DNA of 27,872 nt from an uncultured Lachnospiraceae bacterium (GCA_900551115.1 URUY01000034.1:1-27872), one strand, 5' to 3'. Counted from the first letter of the stretch, positions 6,155 through 14,620 are shown. Notes: generated from the letters alone by a model not told the origin. Translations and numbers: made by a program.

Positions 6155-7030
6155 ATGATGAAAAGAAGATTAGGAGCAATTTTAATGGCAGGAATAATGG
6201 CAGTTATCATGCTGCCCGGCTGTGGTTCTGAACAGGCTGACGGACAGAGCGAAACTAAAAAGGATGTTTTAAGGGTCGGTATGGAGTGTGCATATCCTCC
6301 TTTTAACTGGACACAGGATGAAGCAGAGACTGCGGACGGAAGCGCAGCCGTAAAGATTTACGGATCTGACTATTATGCATATGGCTATGATGTTGCTGTT
6401 GCACAGATGCTGGCAGAGGAAATGGGTATGGAGCTTGAGATTCATAAGGTAGAATGGTCTTCCATCGGCGCATCAATGGATGCCGGAGATTATGACTGCA
6501 TTATTGCCGGTATGGGACGGACAGCAGAAAGAGAAATGGCGTATTCCTTTACAGAGCCCTATTATTATAGAAATAACTGTATTGTAGTAAAAGCCGGTGG
6601 CGCATATGAGAACGTAACAAAGCTGTCAGAGCTTTTTAATACAGGCTGTATCCTTACAACCCAGCTGGGAACAGGCTGGATACCGCTTCTTGAACAGGTA
6701 GAGGGTGCAGAAACCGGTTATAACTATGAAACAACCTCTGAGTGTTTTATGGCAATTACCAATGGCGTGGCAGATGTCTGCATTGTGGATCTTCCCACTG
6801 CACAGTCGGCAGCACTGACTAATGAAGGACTTAAAATCATTACTTTAGATGAGAACGATACTTTTACCGGAGATGAGGAAATGGTAAATGTATGTATTGC
6901 AACAAGAAAAGATGATACAGAGCTTCGTGATAAGATACAGGCTGCCATGGATGCAGCAGGCTGGAATGATAAGACAGCCATGGATGAGCTGATGAGCCGT
7001 GTAATCAGTCAACAGCCGGCAGCAAATTAG
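6155..7030 (+). CDS. Amino-acid ABC transporter, substrate-binding lipoprotein
   Basis: A 291-aa extracellular solute-binding protein of family 3 (polar amino-acid type), anchored through a lipobox MLPGC with Cys23. The mature part starts with the family signature LRVGMECAYPPFNW. It continues with the GMGRTAEREMAYSFTEPYY segment, whose Arg usually binds the ligand carboxylate. VADVCIVDLPTA carries the Asp that usually binds an amino group, so the ligand is likely an amino acid or a related zwitterion. Two ATGs (6155 and 6158) follow an AGGAGGA site at 6144-6150. It is the first gene of the operon and pairs with the permease and ATPase behind it. Confidence 0.9.
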   Translation: MMKRRLGAILMAGIMAVIMLPGCGSEQADGQSETKKDVLRVGMECAYPPFNWTQDEAETADGSAAVKIYGSDYYAYGYDVAVAQMLAEEMGMELEIHKVEWSSIGASMDAGDYDCIIAGMGRTAEREMAYSFTEPYYYRNNCIVVKAGGAYENVTKLSELFNTGCILTTQLGTGWIPLLEQVEGAETGYNYETTSECFMAITNGVADVCIVDLPTAQSAALTNEGLKIITLDENDTFTGDEEMVNVCIATRKDDTELRDKIQAAMDAAGWNDKTAMDELMSRVISQQPAAN

Positions 7031-7083
7031 TCCTGTTACCGGCATAGGGAAGACGGAATATTTCATTTTTGAGAGGTAGATAT

Positions 7084-7854
7084 ATGGGATTTGAATTTAT
7101 GACAAATGGAAATCCGGAAAATTCTTTGGAGTGGATTGTTTTCCTTGCAGCAAAGTATTCCAAAATGTTTCTGGAAGGTACAAAACTAACCTTGTTTATA
7201 GCAGTGGCAGGAACGGTATTAGGATTTATTGCAGGTTATTTAGTGGGAATTATTCAGGATACTAAAGTAAATCAGGGAGATCATATTGTAAAAAGATGCC
7301 TGTTTTGGCTGCTCAAGGTATTATCGACTATTTATGTAGAAGTATTCCGTGATACACCTATGATTGTGCAGGCTATGATTATTTATTACGGTCTAAGGCA
7401 GACCGGTCTGAATATGACTCCTGTATTCGCCGGCATACTGGTTACTGTGCTGAATACAGGAGCCTATATGGCAGAAACCGTCAGAGGTGGTATTGGTTCT
7501 ATTGATATAGGACAGCGGGAAGGTGCCTGGGCGATGGGAATGTCTCCGCTTAAAACCATGTTTTATGTAGTTCTTCCACAGGCATTTAAGAATATTATTC
7601 CCGAGATGGCGAATACTTTTTTGACAAATTTAAAGATGACGTCCGTACTAAATGTAATCGCAGTGCAGGAACTCTTTATGGCTGCGAAAACGGTTGGAGG
7701 AAATTACTATAAGTACTTTGAATCCTATCTGGTAATTGCCATTATTTACTTTGTATTGTGTTTTGTATTTAACAAGCTGTTTATTTTTATGGAAAAGAAG
7801 CTGAAGGGACGCAAGGATTATGCTTTGGCTGTTGAATATATGGATAATCAGTAG
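7084..7854 (+). CDS. Amino-acid ABC transporter permease (HisM/GlnP type)
   Basis: A 256-aa inner-membrane permease. Several hydrophobic helices are visible, and the cytoplasmic EAA loop that contacts the ATPase reads REGAWAMGMSPLKTMFYVVL followed by PQAFKNIIP. EVFRDTPMIVQ is the typical HisM/GlnP-family loop. I start it at ATG 7084, 7 nt after GAGG at 7073-7076. The alternative TTG 7069 precedes that ribosome site. Only one permease gene is present, so the transporter is probably a homodimer in the membrane. Confidence 0.9.
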   Translation: MGFEFMTNGNPENSLEWIVFLAAKYSKMFLEGTKLTLFIAVAGTVLGFIAGYLVGIIQDTKVNQGDHIVKRCLFWLLKVLSTIYVEVFRDTPMIVQAMIIYYGLRQTGLNMTPVFAGILVTVLNTGAYMAETVRGGIGSIDIGQREGAWAMGMSPLKTMFYVVLPQAFKNIIPEMANTFLTNLKMTSVLNVIAVQELFMAAKTVGGNYYKYFESYLVIAIIYFVLCFVFNKLFIFMEKKLKGRKDYALAVEYMDNQ

Positions 7855-7866
7855 GAGGAAACGGGT

Positions 7867-8607
7867 ATGAGTGAAGTCATTATTTCCATTCAGGATTTAA
7901 GTAAGTCTTTCGGAAACCATGAAGTGCTGAGAAAGATAGATATTGATGTAAAAGCAGGAGAAATCATTTGTATTGTGGGTTCATCCGGGTCAGGAAAATC
8001 GACTCTCTTAAGGTGCATTAACAAGCTGGAAAAACAGACCTTTGGTAAAATCATGTATCATGGCAAAGAGATTCATGACGTGCAGAGGGAGATTAATGAG
8101 TACAGATCCAAGGTAGGAATGGTTTTTCAGTCGTTTAACCTGTTTAATAACCTGACAGTTATTGAAAACTGTATGCTTTGTACCAGAAAAGTACTTCACC
8201 TTTCAAAGGAAGAGGCTTTTGACAGAGCTATTACACATTTAAAAGCGGTTGGTATGGCTCCTTATATTCATGCAAGACCGGACCAACTGTCCGGAGGGCA
8301 GAAACAGCGTGTTGCCATTGCAAGGTCTCTTTGCATGAACCCGGAGGTGCTGCTGTTTGATGAACCTACATCGGCGTTGGACCCTGAAATGGTAGGCGAG
8401 GTACTCAACGTCATGAAGCAGCTGGCAACTACCGGACTTACCATGATAATTGTAACGCATGAGATGGCTTTTGCCAGAGATGTTTCTACCCGTACGATTT
8501 TTATGGACAGAGGTTATGTGGCAGAGGATGACGTACCGTCAAGATTATTCAGTAATCCCAAGAACCCTCGTACGCGCGAGTTCCTTGGCAGATATTTGGC
8601 CGGTTAA
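7867..8607 (+). CDS. Amino-acid ABC transporter ATP-binding protein (GlnQ type)
   Basis: A 246-aa ATPase with all motifs intact: Walker A GSSGSGKST (38-46), Q-loop VFQSFNLF, signature LSGGQKQRVAIARSL, Walker B VLLFDEPTSALD and H-loop IIVTHEM. It starts 12 nt after the permease, with AGGAGGAAA just before. Length and sequence are ordinary for the polar amino-acid uptake family. Confidence 0.93.
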   Translation: MSEVIISIQDLSKSFGNHEVLRKIDIDVKAGEIICIVGSSGSGKSTLLRCINKLEKQTFGKIMYHGKEIHDVQREINEYRSKVGMVFQSFNLFNNLTVIENCMLCTRKVLHLSKEEAFDRAITHLKAVGMAPYIHARPDQLSGGQKQRVAIARSLCMNPEVLLFDEPTSALDPEMVGEVLNVMKQLATTGLTMIIVTHEMAFARDVSTRTIFMDRGYVAEDDVPSRLFSNPKNPRTREFLGRYLAG

Positions 8608-8627
8608 GCAAAAGGAGGAGAAAAGCA

Positions 8628-9290
8628 GTGGATAATTTTGTTATTACTTTTGCAAGAGGATTTGGTACAGGAGGAAAAGAAATAGCATCCCGTGTGGCAA
8701 AAGAATTGGGAATCAGATGTTACGAAAACCGTATTCTGACGCTTGCCAGCCAGATGAGTGGGCTGGATGAAAAGCTATTTCAGGAGGTCAATGAAAAAAT
8801 AAGAGAAAACGGAGGCTTTGCGAGTCTTCTGAAAGGGCTGCCCAGAGCGAAGAGCTACATTGCCAGAAACGAAAAGTTTGTTTCGGATGACAAGCTGTTT
8901 GAATACCAGAGCAAAATTATTAGCAGTCTGGCAGATCAGGAATCCTGTGTAATTGTAGGAAAATGTGCGGATTATGTCCTGAGAGACAGGCAGAATGTGG
9001 TGAGTATCTATATAGAAGCTCCGAGGGCGTTTTGCGTGCAGCGTACCATGGAACATATGGGTGTGACGGAGGAGGTAGCTAACGCTACAATTACCAGGAC
9101 GGATAAGTTTCGGGCAGATTATTACAAATATTATACCCACGGAAACTACTGGACGAATCCTGTCAATTACGATATGACGCTGAATAGTGAAAAAGCAGGT
9201 ATAGAAGAATGCGTAAAGATTATAGAGCAGTATTTAATCATTAAAGGATTCATTACACCGGACTGCATTAAAGCTGCAGAAATAAAATAA
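8628..9290 (+). CDS. Cytidylate-kinase-like family protein
   Basis: A 220-aa P-loop protein of the cytidylate-kinase-like family (related to Cmk but distinct). The N-terminus ITFARGFGTGGKEIASRVAKEL (residues 5-26) is the family's glycine-rich start, followed by ELGIRCYENRIL. VIVGKCADYVL and the region around TDKFRADYYKYYTHGNYW are also typical. GTG 8628 has AAGGAGG at 8612-8618. It is embedded in the amino-acid operon, 20 nt after the ATPase and 23 nt before the aminotransferase. A nucleotide kinase has no obvious role in this pathway. Whether it phosphorylates CMP, another small molecule or a protein cannot be read here. Confidence 0.8.
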   Translation: MDNFVITFARGFGTGGKEIASRVAKELGIRCYENRILTLASQMSGLDEKLFQEVNEKIRENGGFASLLKGLPRAKSYIARNEKFVSDDKLFEYQSKIISSLADQESCVIVGKCADYVLRDRQNVVSIYIEAPRAFCVQRTMEHMGVTEEVANATITRTDKFRADYYKYYTHGNYWTNPVNYDMTLNSEKAGIEECVKIIEQYLIIKGFITPDCIKAAEIK

Positions 9291-9313
9291 TAAAGAAACG
9301 AGGAGAATTTATT

Positions 9314-10528
9314 ATGAGACTGGCAGATACAGGATGTACGGCAGAGGAAATAAAAGAAAAAGTAAATAAATACATGATAGAAACCTATGAGCGGTTCGAC
9401 TTCCTTGCCGAATCAGCAAAGAATCAGTATATATATGATGAGAAGGGTGAAAAATATCTGGATTTTTATGCAGGTATTGCAGTAAACTCAGCAGGAAGCT
9501 GTAATGAAAAGGTTGTGGAAGCTGTAGTAGAACAGGCAAAGACGCTGATGCATACCTTCAACTATCCGTATACGATACCGCAGGCACTTTTGGCAGAAAA
9601 AGTCTGTACAACAATTGGAATGGATAAAATTTTCTTCCAGAATTCAGGAACAGAAGCGAATGAGGCCATGATTAAGATGGCAAGAAAATACGGTGTTGAG
9701 AAATATGGTCCCAATCGGTATCATATTGTTACGGCAAAAATGGGATTTCATGGCAGAACCTTTGGAGCAATGTCTGCAACCGGCCAGCCGGGAAACGGTT
9801 GCCAGGTTGGTTTTGGACCAATGACATATGGTTTTTCCTATGCACCATACAATAATTTGCAGGCATTTAAAGATGCATGTACGGAAAATACGATTGCAAT
9901 CATGATAGAGCCGGTGCAGGGCGAGGGAGGCGTACATCCGGCAAGTATGGAGTTTATGAAAGGGCTTCGCAAGTTCTGTGATGAAAAAGGTATGCTGCTT
10001 CTGCTTGATGAGGTTCAGACGGGCTGGTGCAGAACCGGTAAGATAATGAGCTATATGCATTATGGAATTAAACCGGACATTGTATCCATGGCAAAGGCAC
10101 TTGGCGGTGGTATGCCGATTGGTGCAATCTGTGCGACTGCAGAGGTGGCGAAAGCATTTTCGGCAGGCTCCCACGGAACAACCTTTGGCGGCCATCCGGT
10201 TTCCTGCGCTGCGGCACTTGCAGAGATTGATGAGCTTTTGGGACGTGACCTTGCAGGAAATGCGGCTAAGATGGGTACATATTTTATGAATAAATTAAAG
10301 ACGCTTCCGCATCTGAAGGAGGTAAGGGGACAGGGCTTACTGGTAGGCGTTGAATTTGATGATACCATCAGTTCTGTAGATGTGAAGCACGAATGCCTGC
10401 ACAGACATCTTTTAATTACGGCAATTGGCGAACATGTCATTCGTATGGTGCCGCCGCTGATAATCAATGAAAAGGATTGTGATGAGGCATTTGAAATAAT
10501 TAAAGCGTCTGTTGAAGCTTTAAGTTAA
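9314..10528 (+). CDS. Class-III PLP-dependent aminotransferase (acetylornithine/omega-amino-acid type)
   Basis: A 404-aa cytoplasmic fold-type-I aminotransferase. Visible features are NSGTEANEAMIKMARKY (110-126) for cofactor phosphate, MGFHGRTFG (143-151), IEPVQGEGGV, the PLP-ring aspartate D232 in LLDEVQTGW, and the Schiff-base lysine K261 in VSMAKALGGGMPIG. THGTTFGGHP-type residues follow. It resembles ArgD and related omega-aminotransferases. No arginine-biosynthesis gene is near; instead an importer precedes it and an iron alcohol dehydrogenase follows. A degradative omega-amino acid or diamine transaminase giving an aldehyde is therefore more likely than ArgD. The substrate is inference. 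Confidence 0.85.
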   Translation: MRLADTGCTAEEIKEKVNKYMIETYERFDFLAESAKNQYIYDEKGEKYLDFYAGIAVNSAGSCNEKVVEAVVEQAKTLMHTFNYPYTIPQALLAEKVCTTIGMDKIFFQNSGTEANEAMIKMARKYGVEKYGPNRYHIVTAKMGFHGRTFGAMSATGQPGNGCQVGFGPMTYGFSYAPYNNLQAFKDACTENTIAIMIEPVQGEGGVHPASMEFMKGLRKFCDEKGMLLLLDEVQTGWCRTGKIMSYMHYGIKPDIVSMAKALGGGMPIGAICATAEVAKAFSAGSHGTTFGGHPVSCAAALAEIDELLGRDLAGNAAKMGTYFMNKLKTLPHLKEVRGQGLLVGVEFDDTISSVDVKHECLHRHLLITAIGEHVIRMVPPLIINEKDCDEAFEIIKASVEALS

Positions 10529-10542
10529 GGTGGTGAAAATCA

Positions 10543-11691
10543 ATGGAGCTGTTTTCTTTTTCCATACCTCAGAATATTGTATTTGGCAAAGGAAGCTTAA
10601 ACAGGCTTCCTGAGCTTTCCCAAAAACTGGGAAAAAGCAGGGCTTTTATTGTTTCCGGTCCCCATCTTAATAAAATAGGCATGGTAGACAAATGCCGGAC
10701 TGCACTGTGTAATGCCGGAATAGAGAGTGCTGTGTTTACGGAAACGGAAGGAAATCCCGGTACGGATACCGTTGAAAAGGCAACACAGGCATTTCGAGAA
10801 AGCAGAGCAGACTTTATAGTGGCATTTGGCGGAGGCTCGCCGCTTGACGTTGCAAAGGCTGTGGCAGTCCTTGCTTCCTTTGGAGGCAGTATTACGGATT
10901 ATGAGGGCAGCGGCAAGGTAAGAGGACCTGTAGTACCGATGATTGCCATACCAACCACAGCAGGGACAGGCTCAGAGGTAACGGCATTTTCAGTTATTAC
11001 GGATCACAGCAGAAATTACAAATTAACTGTGGTAAGTAATTTTCTTCTGCCGGCATATGCGATTCTTGACCCGGAGTTAATTATGAGTGTTCCGGAAAAA
11101 ACAGCGGCAGCATGCGGAGTGGACGCCATGGTGCATGCGCTGGAGGCATACATTTCTCTTGCTGCATCGCCGTTTTCCGATATGTTTGCCTTAAAGGCAT
11201 TAAAGCTTATCGGAAAGAATATCAGGGGCTATGTGGCAAACAGAAAAAATGAAGCGGCTGCTGAAAGGATGCTGCTCGGTTCCCTGTTTGCGGGTATCGC
11301 ATTTTCACATGCAAGGCTTGGAGATGTTCATGCAATGAGCCATCCGGTAAGTGCATACTTTGATGTGGCGCATGGCGTGGCAAATGCCATTCTGCTTCCG
11401 ACAGTCGTAGCGTTTAATGAATTGGCAGATGCAGGAAAATATTATGATATTTATAAATGCATTGCAAGGCATCCTGTAGAAAAAGGCGCATTTGCTTCAC
11501 ATATGCTGACAGCAGAGCTTGAAAAGCTCAATGATGAACTGGGTATCCCTGACTGCCTCCGCAAGGTGGGTGTAAAAGAAGAGCTGTTTGAAGCAATGGC
11601 CACTGATGCCATGAAAAGCGGTAATATTGCAGTAAATCCGCGCAGCTCAACAAAAGAAGATATTATTGCATTATATAAAAAAGCTTTTTAA
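10543..11691 (+). CDS. Iron-containing alcohol dehydrogenase
   Basis: A 382-aa group-III (Fe-type) alcohol dehydrogenase, full length. The NAD-binding loop is GGGSPLDVAK (96-105). Metal ligands are all present: D194 and H198 in CGVDAMVHALEAYIS, H263 in DVHAMSHP and H277 in VAHGVANAILLP. It starts 14 nt after the aminotransferase, with AAGGTGG as ribosome site, and ends at the operon terminator. The likely job is to reduce the aldehyde or semialdehyde made by the aminotransferase to a hydroxy compound, regenerating NAD+. Confidence 0.9.
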   Translation: MELFSFSIPQNIVFGKGSLNRLPELSQKLGKSRAFIVSGPHLNKIGMVDKCRTALCNAGIESAVFTETEGNPGTDTVEKATQAFRESRADFIVAFGGGSPLDVAKAVAVLASFGGSITDYEGSGKVRGPVVPMIAIPTTAGTGSEVTAFSVITDHSRNYKLTVVSNFLLPAYAILDPELIMSVPEKTAAACGVDAMVHALEAYISLAASPFSDMFALKALKLIGKNIRGYVANRKNEAAAERMLLGSLFAGIAFSHARLGDVHAMSHPVSAYFDVAHGVANAILLPTVVAFNELADAGKYYDIYKCIARHPVEKGAFASHMLTAELEKLNDELGIPDCLRKVGVKEELFEAMATDAMKSGNIAVNPRSSTKEDIIALYKKAF

Positions 11692-11707
11692 CAGACGCTA
11701 TTAAATC

Positions 11708-11753
11708 ACCGCAACCATAGCAGCTATTACCCTGCTGTCGGTTGCGGTTTTTT
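11708..11753 (+). terminator. Terminator of the PucR-linked operon
   Basis: The stem ACCGCAACC (11708-11716) pairs with GGTTGCGGT (11740-11748), with an inner AGCAG/CTGCT pairing and six T's to 11753. Confidence 0.9.
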
Positions 11754-11823
11754 GAGCGTTTTGGTGCAGATAACGCAAAAAATCTGTAAAGCCTTCACAG
11801 GATGAAGAAAATATTATGTATCA

Positions 11824-11852
11824 TGGAAAATGGGACAGTTTAATGCTATAAT
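11824..11852 (+). promoter_or_regulatory. Promoter of the cupin gene
   Basis: The -35-like TGGAAA (11824-11829) is followed by a 17-bp spacer ending in TGC (extended -10) and a consensus -10 TATAAT (11847-11852). Confidence 0.7.
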
Positions 11853-11906
11853 AAAATAATTGAAATAACTGCCTGATTATAATTCAGAAAGAAACAGAGG
11901 GTGCCC

Positions 11907-12260
11907 ATGAGTGAATTAATACCGGAATTTGTACCATATGCAGATTTGAATGATGTGATGCGTCGTGAGGAACAGGCTAAGAAGAGCTACAGACTGCTTG
12001 ATGAGAAGAATGGCTGTGTTGCAGGCTGCTGCACCGGTGTGTCATTTTATCCTGAAACAGAATACGGAAAAGGCGGCGTACATGATGACCAGGAGGGATT
12101 CTTTGTAATAGCAGGGAACGGAACGGCAAAGGTAGGAGAGACAGAATTTAAAATATATCCGGGTGTTTCCTTTATTGCACCGGCAGGTGTGCGTCATGTG
12201 ATAAAGAGAGATGCAGACAGTGATGCAGTGGAAGTATTTTGGTTTCATAGTGCCATATAA
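11907..12260 (+). CDS. Small cupin-domain protein
   Basis: A 117-aa single-domain cupin. Motif 1 is represented by VHDDQEGFFVIAGNGTAKVG, with metal-ligand-like His and Glu. Motif 2 is YPGVSFIAPAGVRHVI, with a further His. I start at ATG 11907, 5 nt after GAGGG; the in-frame GTG at 11901 overlaps that site. The YdcF-like gene follows after 35 nt. Members of this group are sugar-binding or metal-binding proteins without one common function, so none is assigned. Confidence 0.8.
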   Translation: MSELIPEFVPYADLNDVMRREEQAKKSYRLLDEKNGCVAGCCTGVSFYPETEYGKGGVHDDQEGFFVIAGNGTAKVGETEFKIYPGVSFIAPAGVRHVIKRDADSDAVEVFWFHSAI

Positions 12261-12295
12261 GGCAAGAAGGTAACAAAAGAAAGGGGAACGGGAAA

Positions 12296-13036
12296 ATGCG
12301 GATGCTTTGTATGGTTTTAGGAGCAGCATGTATCTTGTATTTTATAGCAATCCTGCTGTTTGCCGGACACGGGACCAATTTCTTTATAATATGGGGTGTG
12401 ATTGGCATTTGCCTAATACTGTGGGCAAAATTCGGAAACGAAGTATATAATAAAATGCCCAAAGCGCTAAGAGCCCTTTCCCTTTTTGCTGTAATAGCAG
12501 GCGGAATATTGTTTATAGCAATAGAGGGCATGATAGTGAGCGGTTTCTTTTCAAAAGGAAAAGACAATCTGGATTATATCATTGTTTTAGGAGCGCAGCT
12601 TAAGGAAAACGGTCCCAGCTACGTCTTACAGATGCGGTTGGATGCAGCGTATGAATATTTGGAGAGTAACCCTGAGACGAAAGTGATTGTTTCCGGCGGT
12701 CAGGGAAGCGATGAACCTGATACGGAAGCGCAGGGGATGTTTGATTATCTGGTGGCAAGGGGCATTTCCCCTGACAGGATAATTCGGGAGGCAGCATCTA
12801 CCGACACTGATGAAAACATTCGTTTCAGCGGGCAGCTTATTCATATAGAGACAGACAGCGTGGGGGTGGTCACCAGTAACTTTCATATCTTCCGCGCCGT
12901 ACATTTGGCAAAGGCCGCCGGATATGAAGAGGTTTATGGGATTCCGGCAAGGTCATATCCGGGACTTTTAATGAATAATATGCTGCGGGAGTTTTTTGGA
13001 ATAATTAAGGATTTTTTGGCAGGTAATCTGATATAA
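12296..13036 (+). CDS. YdcF/ElyC-family (DUF218) membrane protein
   Basis: A 246-aa protein with three hydrophobic N-terminal segments (about 5-23, 28-44 and 61-82) and a DUF218 domain (about 92-240). Family motifs are DYIIVLGAQL, VIVSGGQGSDEPDTEA and VTSNFHIFRA. Relatives include E. coli YdcF and ElyC; some are linked to envelope polysaccharide metabolism, but the biochemical activity is not settled. ATG 12296 follows AAGGGGAACGGG. It lies between the cupin and sirtuin genes. Confidence 0.85.
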   Translation: MRMLCMVLGAACILYFIAILLFAGHGTNFFIIWGVIGICLILWAKFGNEVYNKMPKALRALSLFAVIAGGILFIAIEGMIVSGFFSKGKDNLDYIIVLGAQLKENGPSYVLQMRLDAAYEYLESNPETKVIVSGGQGSDEPDTEAQGMFDYLVARGISPDRIIREAASTDTDENIRFSGQLIHIETDSVGVVTSNFHIFRAVHLAKAAGYEEVYGIPARSYPGLLMNNMLREFFGIIKDFLAGNLI

Positions 13037-13124
13037 TAATGCAGGCCGGTCAGGTACTCTTAAAGTAAAACGTTTAAACGGCAGGGTGCGCCGGAATATT
13101 GACGGCGGAGAAAGGGTGAGGGTT

Positions 13125-13853
13125 ATGGAATCGTTACAGGAAAAGACGGGAAAGCTTAAGGAAATGCTTGCAGAGAGTAAAAACGTGGTATTCTTTGGGG
13201 GCGCCGGCGTATCAACGGAGAGTGGTATCCCTGATTTCAGAAGCGTGGACGGATTGTATCACCAACAGTATGATTTTCCGCCGGAAACGATATTGAGTCA
13301 TTCTTTTTACAGGCAGAACTGTGAAGAGTTTTACCGCTTTTATAAGAATAAAATGCTGTTTTTGGATGCAAAGCCGAATGCCGCCCACAAAAAGCTGGCG
13401 GAATGGGAAGCGGAAGGAAAAGTAAAAGCAGTCATTACCCAGAATATAGACGGTCTGCATCAGGCAGGGGGAAGCAAGACGGTTTGGGAACTGCACGGCA
13501 GCGTACTGCGCAATTATTGTGAGGACTGCGGCGCTTTTTATGACGTGAATTATGTGAAAGAAGCAGAGGGCATTCCTCTCTGCAGCAAATGCGGCGGTAC
13601 AGTAAAACCGGATGTGGTGCTGTATGAGGAAGGGCTCAACCAGCATACGATTAATGAGGCGGTAAAGGCAATTCGTACCGCAGATATGCTGATAATCGGA
13701 GGCACTTCACTGGCAGTTTATCCGGCTGCAGGATTAATAGACTACTTTGCCGGAAAATATCTGGTACTTATTAACAAGGCATCGACTCCGAGGGACAATA
13801 TGGCGGATTTGGTGATACAGGGCAGTATCGGTGAAATATTCGGCGCTCTATAA
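13125..13853 (+). CDS. NAD-dependent protein deacylase, sirtuin (Sir2/CobB family)
   Basis: A 242-aa sirtuin that removes acyl groups from lysine using NAD+. GGAGVSTESGIPDFRS (25-40) binds NAD, TQNIDGLHQAGG follows, and the catalytic histidine is H124 in WELHGS. A zinc ribbon is formed by C132, C135, C153 and C156, and the NAD-site GGTSLAVYPAAG is intact. I start at ATG 13125 with GGAGAAAGGG upstream; an in-frame GTG lies 39 nt earlier without a clear ribosome site. The length is ordinary for bacterial class-U-like sirtuins. The upstream gap holds a 10-bp palindrome CGTTTAAACG (13071-13080). Confidence 0.93.
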   Translation: MESLQEKTGKLKEMLAESKNVVFFGGAGVSTESGIPDFRSVDGLYHQQYDFPPETILSHSFYRQNCEEFYRFYKNKMLFLDAKPNAAHKKLAEWEAEGKVKAVITQNIDGLHQAGGSKTVWELHGSVLRNYCEDCGAFYDVNYVKEAEGIPLCSKCGGTVKPDVVLYEEGLNQHTINEAVKAIRTADMLIIGGTSLAVYPAAGLIDYFAGKYLVLINKASTPRDNMADLVIQGSIGEIFGAL

Positions 13854-13975
13854 CGGAGCGGCACCTATGGAAATGTAAAGGATATGGAAGTATGCGGAAC
13901 ACAGAAGCATATATGGTGTACGGAGACCGGCAGAATAAAGCGGTGTGTACCATATATACTCGAAGGGAGAAAGGC

Positions 13976-14158
13976 ATGGATATTCAGGTAGGAGATATGG
14001 TAAAACTGAAAAAACAGCATCCCTGCGGCAGTCAGGAATGGGAAGTGCTGCGTATCGGAGCAGATTTTCGGTTAAAATGTGCAGGCTGCGGGCACCAGAT
14101 TATGATAGCGCGTAAGCTTGTTGAAAAAAATATCAGGGAAATCCGCAAAAAGCCTTGA
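13976..14158 (+). CDS. DUF951 family small protein
   Basis: A 60-aa protein matching DUF951: MDIQVGDMVKLKKQHPCGSQ, then EWEVLRIGADFRLKCAGCGH and ARKLVEKNI. It has three cysteines and a CxGCGH-type end that could bind metal or nucleic acid. ATG 13976 has AAGGGAG (13963-13969) before it; the longer in-frame N-terminal extension is not family-like. The gene commonly sits just before rpsF in Clostridia, as here. The rpsF promoter -35 overlaps its stop codon. Confidence 0.88.
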   Translation: MDIQVGDMVKLKKQHPCGSQEWEVLRIGADFRLKCAGCGHQIMIARKLVEKNIREIRKKP

Positions 14159-14183
14159 AAATTAAGGAATAATGTGGTATCAT
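14155..14183 (+). promoter_or_regulatory. Promoter of the rpsF-ssb-rpsR operon
   Basis: The -35 is TTGAAA (14155-14160), overlapping the DUF951 stop. The spacer is 17 bp ending in TGG, and the -10 is TATCAT (14178-14183). The expected leader contains a 7-bp hairpin, GCTCCTG (14209-14215) with CAGGGGC (14222-14228), just before the ribosome site. Confidence 0.6.
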
Positions 14184-14253
14184 GAATCTCCGTGATATTA
14201 TATTCCTTGCTCCTGCAAAGACAGGGGCCAGAGACCATAAGGAGGTAAAAAGC

Positions 14254-14541
14254 ATGAACAAATATGAATTAACAGTTGTTGTTAATGCTAAAATCGAAGA
14301 TGATGAAAGAGCAGCCGTAATTGACAAGTGCAAAGCGCTTGTTGAGAGATTTGGCGGAACCATCACCAACGTTGATGAATGGGGTAAGAGAAAGTTAGCT
14401 TACGAAGTTCAGAAAATGAAGGAAGCGTTCTATTATTTCATCCAGTTCGATGCAGACAGCAAAGCTCCCGCTGAAATCGAGAGCCGTATTCGCATTATGG
14501 ACAACGTTATCAGATTTTTAATTGTAAAACAGGAAGCGTAA
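14254..14541 (+). CDS. rpsF: 30S ribosomal protein S6
   Basis: A 95-aa S6 with the standard start MNKYELTVVVNAKIEDDERA, the mid-segment VDEWGKRKLAYEVQKMKEAF and the RNA-side end IRIMDNVIRFLIVK. It binds S18 in the 30S platform. ATG 14254 follows a perfect TAAGGAGGT (14238-14246); the longer in-frame extension to 14182 lies in the promoter and leader and is not S6-like. It is the first gene of the conserved rpsF-ssb-rpsR order. Confidence 0.97.
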   Translation: MNKYELTVVVNAKIEDDERAAVIDKCKALVERFGGTITNVDEWGKRKLAYEVQKMKEAFYYFIQFDADSKAPAEIESRIRIMDNVIRFLIVKQEA

Positions 14542-14545
14542 AGGC

Positions 14546-14620
14546 GTACCTGGTATCCATGATATCTTTCGGATATCATTACTCAGAGGATAGCGCTTAT
14601 CCGTTGGATCCCAAGGTATA
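14546..14620 (+). ncRNA. Three-way-junction RNA structure between rpsF and ssb
   Basis: The outer stem pairs TGGTATCC (14551-14558) with GGATCCCA (14606-14613) with one mismatch, and extends through 14546-14550 with 14615-14619. It encloses two hairpins: ATGATATC/GATATCAT (14559-14566 and 14572-14579, loop TTTCG) and GGATA/TATCC (14588-14592 and 14598-14602). The structure ends just before the weak ssb ribosome site. There is no T run, so it is not a terminator. It may control ssb-rpsR translation or RNA processing, possibly through S6:S18; this is inference. Confidence 0.5.

Noticed and set aside
9644..10195. 183-codon minus-strand frame inside the aminotransferase gene
   Set aside because: It is antisense to a full-length conserved enzyme and has no motifs of its own.
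14182..14253. Longer S6 protein start
   Set aside because: The extension lies in the promoter and leader, and the perfect ribosome site is just before ATG 14254.
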